This document shows, piece by piece, positions 57,264 to 64,000 of a stretch of 64,000 nt of DNA (the stretch's first letter is position 1; the number at the start of each line of letters is the position of its first letter). Under the pieces are notes generated by a model. The model searched no databases, was not told the origin of the DNA, and was given only the letters and a program-made list of their open reading frames with translations. Source of the stretch: Coriaria nepalensis (taxonomy: Eukaryota; Streptophyta; Magnoliopsida; Cucurbitales; Coriariaceae); contig CP114489.1 in assembly GCA_027186245.1 (NCBI GenBank), positions 7,695,501 to 7,759,500 of the forward strand, read 5' to 3'. The translations under genes and the position numbers were made by a program.

Positions 57264-60200
57264 CGACAAGAATAATAATAATAATAATAATAATAACCAC
57301 ACTAGCCCAAAAGTCTTCCTTATGGCTCCAATCAGGACGCAAGTTTAGGTCTAAAATCTAGTTTGACCCCTCAAAAGTACGCTTTGCTTCTATTGCTCAT
57401 CCAAACGCAAACTTGGTTAAACCATAACAGAAAAACAAAAATATATTGTGCCAAAACTCTAGGTTACCCAAATTCTAGTTTCAAAATCTAACCCAAACGC
57501 ACCCTGATTCTACTTCTTGAAGCAAAATGTTGAAGAATTGACGAAAGATCAACCCCACCAATACATACCTTCCTAGACTTAACAGCTTTATTTTCAGATT
57601 CAGCTTTGGCACGAGATTGTCTACGCCGCAAGATTCCATGATATTGCTTAGCATTCACAAAAACGGGCCCCTCAATTGCATCTGATGGCAAAGGAACTCC
57701 AGCTTGTTGAATTCCCATTAATTGCAGATGGACCTAAAACCAGTAATAACATTATTCAGATAAAGTATTTCTTCACACATATATGTGAGGATTCGAGATA
57801 AGTATTATATGAAGAGGAGATACCATAGGTTGTCCACCATAGGGCTGTGGAGGATAGGGTTGAGCGTCATAGGGAGCAAATATGCTTCTATAGTAAGGAT
57901 CCGGGTAAGGATAAGCTGTTGGTGCCTTCAGCAAGTTCCAAGTATGCAAATTAGTTTGCTATGAAGAATTTTGAAACCAAAGATCAGTACCAATGAATAC
58001 TACTGACAAGATGCTAAGCATTCCTAAGTAAAAAAAATAATCGACTGCTGTGATTAGTAAGTTTCAGATAAGTGTCTCCCAAGCTTTGTGTAAAAAAGGC
58101 ATCACTATTAGTGATAAGACATTGATCAATCAATAAATTTTCTCCCTTCTTTCTCTTTCTTGGGTACAACTTCTTGAAGAAGAACTGGATCGGTTACAAA
58201 AGTTCCCAGAAAACAATTGTCCAAAACAAGGTAGGAATCATAATTACAAATCACGAAGAAAAGAAACTTCACAAAACTGAAACCTTGTTCACAATCTGAT
58301 TCCCCAAAAAGACTTTTCATATTAATTTTTTCTTCGTTTCTCACAATTATATAAAATTGACAGAAGTGGCCTTAAATATAAAATTGGTTGATTGCCTTAA
58401 TTTTTTCAAAACGAATTTCAGTATTTCGAACTTGCCTTATTATATTCAACAAAGTATTTAACCATGGCCTATTTAATCAATGTATCTGATCATGCTACTT
58501 CATTTTATGGGCTCACAACATATTCAGTGAAAAGATTAATAAAAGAAAATGTTCTGCACCAAAATTTTTATCACTGAATAGCACATTTTCTAAGTCTAAT
58601 GAATCTCTTCTGCTACCATGGGTCGCATTGTTACAGTTATGTGGTAATTCTCACAAAAATTTATGAACATTCTATAATAATCAGAACCCTTATTCCCCTA
58701 TAGGACTCTTCCGCCTATATTGAAGATCAGTAGCATGAAGAAGAAATGAGCACCAGAGAAACTAGGATGTCTCTTTATGCATCTTAAGTTTGAAGTCCAA
58801 GAGTAAATTCTTTCATACTTCAGTACTAGAGTTGCTTTGGCTTCTAAGTATATTTTATTCAGCAAGTGATCAATAACTAAAATAGTTTAGTAAATTTGTC
58901 ACGTCTTCGGGTTGGCTTTTAATCTACCCGGCCTCCACTTTTAGCATTTCCATTGCCAACAAAATATCTATTTGAATAACCTCTACTTACTGCCTTATCT
59001 TTCACAATGATGTGTAACTAAATAAACTCTTCTCCTCCCTTCACTCTCTTCTGGAAAGGAGGGTCAGAGCTGGGAGGAGAGATTTTGAAGCAAACCCATC
59101 TTTCAACATATGACCACATTGCAATATTGAAAAAACTGGACTTCCATGGTTTCCAGTGTTCATAGAAAAACACTGTTGAAATCCAGTCACTTGAATACTG
59201 CAGTGAATACAGAAATCCCCTATTTGATGTCTATATAGGAAGAAAAGGTAGTAGGGGGAGATGCTAATTATGGGTATAGTTCTGACAGTGACGCATCCAA
59301 ATTTGCTCAGAAAGCCACCTGAAATCTGATTTAAATGACTTCAGAACAAACATAGAAAAAAGAAAAAGAAAATCGCAACAAGCAGCCATCTTAACCATAG
59401 GGGGAGCAGAATCTTGAAGTTTCCACTATTAAATAGAAGGTAATGGAATAGAAAACAAAAGGATTAGGAGGAACTACTCCCATGTTTTTATGGAAATTAC
59501 TAGAAACAGTCTACTAATGTAAAGGTGTGCCACACAAGCAATAAGCCAATGACATTTTATTTTCAGATAATAATTAACTGAAGATGGTACCAGAGAATGT
59601 CCCGCTCCAACATGTGGAGGGGCTGGATATGGAATTGGCGTTGAAGTGCCAGGCTGAGACACTGCAGATATTGATGTAGAAGAAGGAATCTGGGACTCAC
59701 CATACTTTTGCTGCTCTTCAGCTTCACTACTATCTGGACAACAAGTTTTCAAAAACTAATTTATTCCAAAAATAAAAAACATTGAAAGAAATTTAAAACA
59801 CAAGCAGCACAACATAACAGAGAGAAGTCATAATTTACGGCATGGAGAAAAAATCTTTGTTAACCAGTCGTGCAAGTAAGTCATACTGAGATCTCTGAGA
59901 AATATTAGATAGGAAATAAAAATACTGTGCAAGTATACCGACTAAAATTTCATATAAACATATAAGGACAGAAGGGGTATTTTTGAAGCAGGTCAAAATG
60001 TGCCAGGATAGAGAATAAAATGGTGGTAGACACACATGTAATGGCTTTGTTGATATGGGAAAAGGAAAAATACATAAATTGCAGACAATCAAAAAGGAAC
60101 CTATATTCTTCATGACTTTTTTTTTTTTCTACAATTTTCTTTTATTGGGGGGAAAAGGGGGGGAGGGTAGAAGCTTTATCAGAATTCTTTTTATCTATTG

Positions 60201-60371
60201 GCTGAAAAATAATTAAATAAACACACAGACACAAATATATAAAGGTTACAAAACATCACATGCCTCTACAAGGATTGAAACAGAATGACAAATAAGAAAT
60301 AATCACAGGAATATGATTTGGCAAAGCATTTCGATAAAATTACCAGAATGATCATTCGCAGAAGATGTCAT
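56949..60371 (-). CDS. NF-YA: NF-YA subunit of the CCAAT-binding NF-Y complex (NF-YA4/YA7 type)
   Basis: Five coding exons on GT/AG junctions: 60371-60344, 59733-59591, 57958-57824, 57733-57569, 57134-56949 (657 bp, 218 aa). The start MTSS matches the Arabidopsis NF-YA4/YA7 clade. The conserved core is complete: the subunit-interaction helix at about 126-148 ([20 protein letters not shown]), a linker, and the DNA-binding part at 158-184 ([14 protein letters not shown], then [11 protein letters not shown]). The exon 4/5 junction falls exactly between linker and DNA-binding half. The N-terminal half is Ser/Pro/Tyr-rich with the clade's [14 protein letters not shown] segment. Role in the family: binds the CCAAT box in the nucleus with an NF-YB/NF-YC dimer. 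I see no miR169 site between the stop and about 56600, which fits this clade. No frame damage. The paralog number is uncertain. Confidence 0.95.
57228..57296. repeat. Compound trinucleotide microsatellite in NF-YA intron 4
   Basis: About a dozen TGA/GAT repeats (about 57228-57263) are followed after a short spacer by AAT/ATA repeats (about 57270-57296). They lie inside the 434-bp intron (57135-57568) directly before the DNA-binding exon and are a likely length polymorphism. Confidence 0.9.
57735..60343 (-). other. Introns 1-3 of NF-YA
   Basis: Intron 1 is 59734-60343, intron 2 is 57959-59590 (1632 bp) and intron 3 is 57734-57823 (90 bp), all with GT/AG borders. No mobile-element coding sequence seen. 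A mixed G run (60147-60166) lies in intron 1. Confidence 0.88.
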
Positions 60372-61370
60372 GAGGCTGTAATGCACAAAGAAACCCTGAC
60401 CTCAAATCTGGCACCAAAACCAAAACAGAATCTGGGTTAATCTGACTCTGAACCTTTCTTATCAAACACTATCTGAACTTAGATCTAAGCACCTCAAAGT
60501 CATACTAATTGGTCCCATTGAGGACCTAATATTGATGTGCTCAATCACGACCTGTATTCTGAAGCAATAACACTAATATAAGGAAAACTACAATCCATAA
60601 TACTGCCATGCAATACGAACAGAAATTTCTCATCAATTGTTAACCAAATGAAGCCATCATCATAGTTTAACAAAATAAGACCATCCTTACTAGCCCAGAA
60701 AATGGCAGAAAAGTTACCCAGACAAGTAGAGAGAGCAGCACTTAAGTCGATTTTAATACATGTAATAATGCTAATTAACTAATCCACCTACTCGCCCACA
60801 TTTCTGTCCTTAAAACGTAAGTAAAAATAGCATGCAATTCCGACATAGATAATTAGAAACAAAAACCAATGCGAACAATTGAAAGAAGCTAGAAAGCCAA
60901 ATTCAGCCATTTATTACAAATTATTTTGAAAAATTGAGTCGCAAAAACCACTGCGAACAAAATACCACTATGAACGAGGAGGATACAAATTCTAGAATAT
61001 TCCGAACGCATTCGAGATTTCTAATTGTTGTTCTTGGATTGTTATATGAATCTACTAGTTCGTTACGCGTAGTTGAGAAACCAGCTAGAGAAATAAAAGG
61101 AGGTTTACTGAGTGAAGTAAACTAGGGTTTGTGGGGGTTCGAAGCCTTACCTTATAAGGAAAATTTCTCGAAGGCTCTGCAAAATTCCCCAAACGAATTC
61201 GAATCTCTTTCTCTGCAGAAGACTAATGGAAGGAAAATAGAATTGCCTTTTGTCTGTTTAGTAAAAATTAACCACCGTACTTCCTCTGCTAACTTCTTTA
61301 CATCCACAAGTTCTATGCCCTATTGGGTCCTCTACGTCTGTTTATTTTTTCTTGCTCCTTTATTTCGATA
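60372..61370 (-). promoter_or_regulatory. NF-YA 5' UTR with a probable leader intron
   Basis: Just upstream of the start codon the minus strand has a good acceptor (GTGCATTACAG) ending at 60376, leaving only CCTC before the ATG. A consensus donor (CTTATAAG then GTAAGG) lies with its last exon base at 61151. Together they predict a 5' UTR intron of about 775 bp and an untranslated first exon upstream of 61151. 5' UTR introns are common in plant NF-YA genes. The transcription start is not determined. Plus-strand open frames here (60934-61371) have no recognisable content. Confidence 0.6.
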
Positions 61371-61800
61371 AAGAATATTGGGCCCTTTGAGTTGTGCAAG
61401 GGGTCAAATCTGTTGTTTTTAATTGGGTCAAGTATTTAATCTAATTAAAATATGAGGTAATATTTTTGATCCGTTCCAATTTTTACAAGATCGGGGAGTG
61501 GATAGTTGGGTACCTGATTTTATTAATATTATTTTTTTTTAAGTATATAGGTAATTGTATATATTTAAATTAAGGTATATATAATTATATCTATTAATTG
61601 TATATATTTATGCAAGAGTTTATATCAATTAAAATATATATTTACATTTTCGGAGAATTAGATGGTCTTCCTGAACAAGTATTTTATTTGGTAGGTAACT
61701 CTGAGATGCCCTTCGAAGTTCGAATGGTTGAATTATGTGAGATGTCATTCGACTCTTTTAAGAGACTCGAATTCTATGAGACTTCGGTTTAAGATGTCTT
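61371..61800. other. Region upstream of NF-YA
   Basis: Starts with TTGGGCCC (61379-61386), a GGCCCA-type promoter element common in plant housekeeping promoters, then AT-rich DNA with TATATATT-like runs. No gene called; the frame at 61598-61792 has no signature. Confidence 0.4.
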
Positions 61801-61809
61801 TCAACTCTA

Positions 61810-61875
61810 AGACTCTTCGACCCTTCGACCCTTTGACTTTTCGACCCTTCGACCCTTCGACTTTTCGACCTCAGA
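61810..61875. repeat. 9-bp minisatellite (CCTTCGACC type)
   Basis: About seven units of CCTTCGACC / CTTTTCGAC are packed in this stretch. Scattered further copies reach about 62200. Confidence 0.85.
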
Positions 61876-62019
61876 CCAACATGCAAGACATATGTATGTG
61901 TATTTCAAGGCCTCAAGGCTTTCAATCTTTCGACCTTTCGACCGACATGTGAGATGTTGGTCCGTGCATCTCAAGGCCTCGAGACTTTCGACCCTTCAAG
62001 CACATACCGACATATGAAG

Positions 62020-62180
62020 GGTTCTTCAATTCTTAGAATTACTTTACGGATTGAAGAGCCTCGATATGTGAAGGGCTCTTCGACCCTTAGAGTTACTTTA
62101 CGGGTCTAATGGTCTCAACCTGTGAAAGGCCCTTCGACCTTTAGAGATACTCTACGGGTCGAAGACCTCGAAAGGCCTTT
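62020..62180. repeat. 54-bp tandem repeat
   Basis: Three units marked by ACTTTACGG at 62041, 62095 and ACTCTACGG at 62149, each with CTTCGACC-TTAGAG before it and a purine-rich TCGAAGAGCCTCGA-like part after it. GACCC...GGGTC inside a unit can pair as a small stem. Confidence 0.85.
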
Positions 62181-63049
62181 TGACCATTCGACCTTTCAAC
62201 CAACTCTATAATGATATATGACATGTCGGATACCCGTAAAAATTGGTCGGATCGAATACCCAATCCGACTAATTTTTTGGGGTAGTTATTTAATCTGTAT
62301 CCAACTGTATCCACCGAATCAAACCAGGTAGGATCGGATACAAATATAATGTTCATCCCTATTGGGCCCACACTATAGGTCGAACAAAGGAGCTGTTGTA
62401 TTTGCATTTCACAAGTCTTGTGAGAAATTCTCACAAATCTTGTAGCCTTCTTGGCGAAAATCTTTTAATACTTTATTTGTAGTCAAATTTCAATAAAGAG
62501 CAATTACATTAGTTTTTTTTTTTTTACTTTACTTTTTTTTGGTTATTATTATTATCTTTTCAAGTTTTAATACTATTTACTTTATATTATTTTATTTTAT
62601 CCCATTAAATATCATATAGTACATAACAAAATTTAGTTTAAGCACATAATTGCATCATGTGTACATTGTCAACTTTCTACGGTATGTGACATAGTAATTT
62701 CACCGCCAAATTTTTTAAAATACATTTATTTTAATTTTAAAATAATTTCCTAAAATACTACATTCCAAAATAAATTTAACATTTTAATTAAATTTTATCA
62801 TAATCTTATCATAATTCTCTTTTTGATAATCACTATAATCTTATCTAAATTTTTGTTTGATATATTATATAATTTTATGTACATAAATTTAAATTTAAGA
62901 ATTCATGATAGCTACGAAATATTATTGTTGATATGTAAATTCATGAATGCTTTGTGAATTGAGAAATAGCGTTGCAAAATTACTATCTTTCTATCTCAAA
63001 AAAAAGTGTAAATGTAGTCATGTTAGAAACATAAAAATACTTTGAAAAG
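62181..63049. other. AT-rich spacer
   Basis: 62221-62360 has GGATACCCGTAAAAATTGG...GGATCGGATAC text (CCGGATAC-type repeats, possibly an unclassified transposon end). 62500-63050 is A/T-rich. No gene seen. Confidence 0.4.
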
Positions 63050-63650
63050 AAAAATAATGTAATTGCAATAAAATAAACTAAAGGCAATAAATTAACTTCC
63101 AATAAATTAAAGTGCGAATAAAATAAAGACAATAAAATAAAATATGATAAATTAAAGTCAATATAAACTAAATTGCATTAAAAAAAAGATAAAGTATTAT
63201 AATGGAAATTGATCTGACTTGAAAATTAAACAACGAAAGAAGTGGGACAAAATGTTTAAAGTGGATTGTTGCTTTGATGGCGAGACAAGATGAACATCGA
63301 GTAGGCTCGATGATGCAAGTGTGAGCCTACGGAACGATAAACTAATCTATTGAATGATTGATTTCAAAGCTTTGGGCCGTGAGAATGTGGTGATGAAGTG
63401 GTGTTTGATCATTTTATGCTTGTTGTTTTGTGCTTTCTTCTTCGGTGATGGGTCCTATTTATAATAAGATCCCTCTTGCTTGTTGATCAAGTCTTCTTTC
63501 CTTGCATGCAAGTTTTCCAACTTAAGGAGCAAAGCAACTAATTATGGAATAACCCCAAGAAATTGCCATTTAACTCCAATATAATATCCAGCAGCCCCCA
63601 TTTTGATGTTGAGTCCTAAGAATCAGTCAAACTTCACTCTCTCTTTGTGA
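63050..63650 (-). mobile_element. LTR-like dispersed repeat, copy 2
   Basis: Second copy of the repeat at 43140-43640, same orientation. The minus strand TATAAATA lies near 63449-63456. No gag-pol is next to it in this window, so it may be a solo LTR or the edge of an element leaving the window. Confidence 0.5.
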
Positions 63651-64000
63651 AGAGACCCTTCGAATTTTATGAGATGCCCCTAAATTCAGTCAAAGTATCT
63701 TCCAAAATTACTGGAATGTTATTGGATCAATAAAAATATCTTCAAATTTTACTGGAAAACTCTTCACAATAACAAAAAAGAAAAAAAGATTGAAAAAAAG
63801 AGGAAAAGTGGTCGCATGGCCAATCAGACCGTGCAGCCACTTCACCGGTCGGCCATCTAGGGAGGAGAAGGCCAATCTTGGCCAGTTGGCTGGGTTTACC
63901 GTCTCCACAATCGACGCCCTATTTTGGCGTATTTTAATTTTTCCTTGGCTGATTTTTATGATTTCTTCTTAGGTTTTTCTTTCGTCATATATCATGTGTG
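63651..64000. other. Right edge, unassigned
   Basis: A GC-richer patch (63805-63920) in mixed DNA. Open frames on both strands overlap and have no signature. Confidence 0.35.

Noticed and set aside
57154..57342. Minus-strand frame with a long Ile/Val run
   Set aside because: Translation of the trinucleotide microsatellite in an NF-YA intron.
60934..61371. Plus-strand frames upstream of NF-YA
   Set aside because: Overlap the predicted NF-YA 5' UTR and intron on the other strand; no signature.
1..64000. tRNA, rRNA or organelle-derived insert
   Set aside because: No cloverleaf-type gene, rRNA core or chloroplast gene text noticed on either strand; tRNA-like matches are retroelement primer binding sites.

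Overview
This window is nuclear DNA of a flowering plant, most likely a eudicot. Two spliced genes with plant-specific architecture (a CPSF30 with a YTH extension and a plant NF-YA) sit in AT-rich DNA. Roughly two thirds of the sequence is nested, decayed transposable elements. I cannot name the species. There are no operons, tRNAs, rRNAs or CRISPR arrays.

Gene space lies in two islands, both on the minus strand. Island 1 (about 7.2-18.2 kb) is a complete seven-exon gene for the 30-kDa cleavage and polyadenylation specificity factor in its long, m6A-reader form (713 codons predicted). An in-frame stop just inside intron 2 would give the short zinc-finger-only form (266 aa). Island 2 (about 56.9-61.3 kb) is a complete NF-YA gene (five coding exons, 218 aa, NF-YA4/YA7 type) with a probable intron in its 5' UTR. 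Every coding junction given here was placed by hand on GT/AG sites with frame and length checked.

The rest is mobile DNA. 0.85-4.8 kb: internally deleted Ty1/copia element (+). 4.83-6.0 kb: truncated copia LTR (-). 6.0-6.9 kb: non-LTR retrotransposon RNase H remnant with a 221-bp duplication (+). 18.5-25.6 kb: long copia element (-) with 5' LTR, primer binding site, gag, protease, integrase, RT and RNase H remnants. 25.6-26.6 kb: Ty3/gypsy gag piece. 26.7-36.1 kb: nearly full-length Ty3/gypsy chromovirus-like element (+) with two LTRs and two gag-like regions. 36.1-41.9 kb: copia element (+) ending in an LTR that is itself followed by a primer binding site. 42.17-42.33 kb: exon-like fragment of a PDR-type ABCG transporter gene. 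43.1-49.8 kb: what may be one element, with Tat/Ogre-like protease sequence on the minus strand and plant-mobile-domain-like sequence on the plus strand. 49.85-52.9 kb: 5'-truncated copia element (-). 52.9-56.2 kb: degenerate DUF1985-type transposon gene (-) with a six-fold amplified proline-rich exon. 61.8-62.2 kb: minisatellites. 63.05-63.65 kb: second copy of the 43-kb LTR-like repeat.

The two host genes do not obviously act together: one works in mRNA 3'-end formation and m6A reading, the other in CCAAT-box transcription. The observations I would follow up first are the possible antisense-ORF retroelement at 43-49.8 kb, the amplified exon at 52.9-53.9 kb, the ABCG fragment beside an LTR, and the intronic stop of CPSF30.
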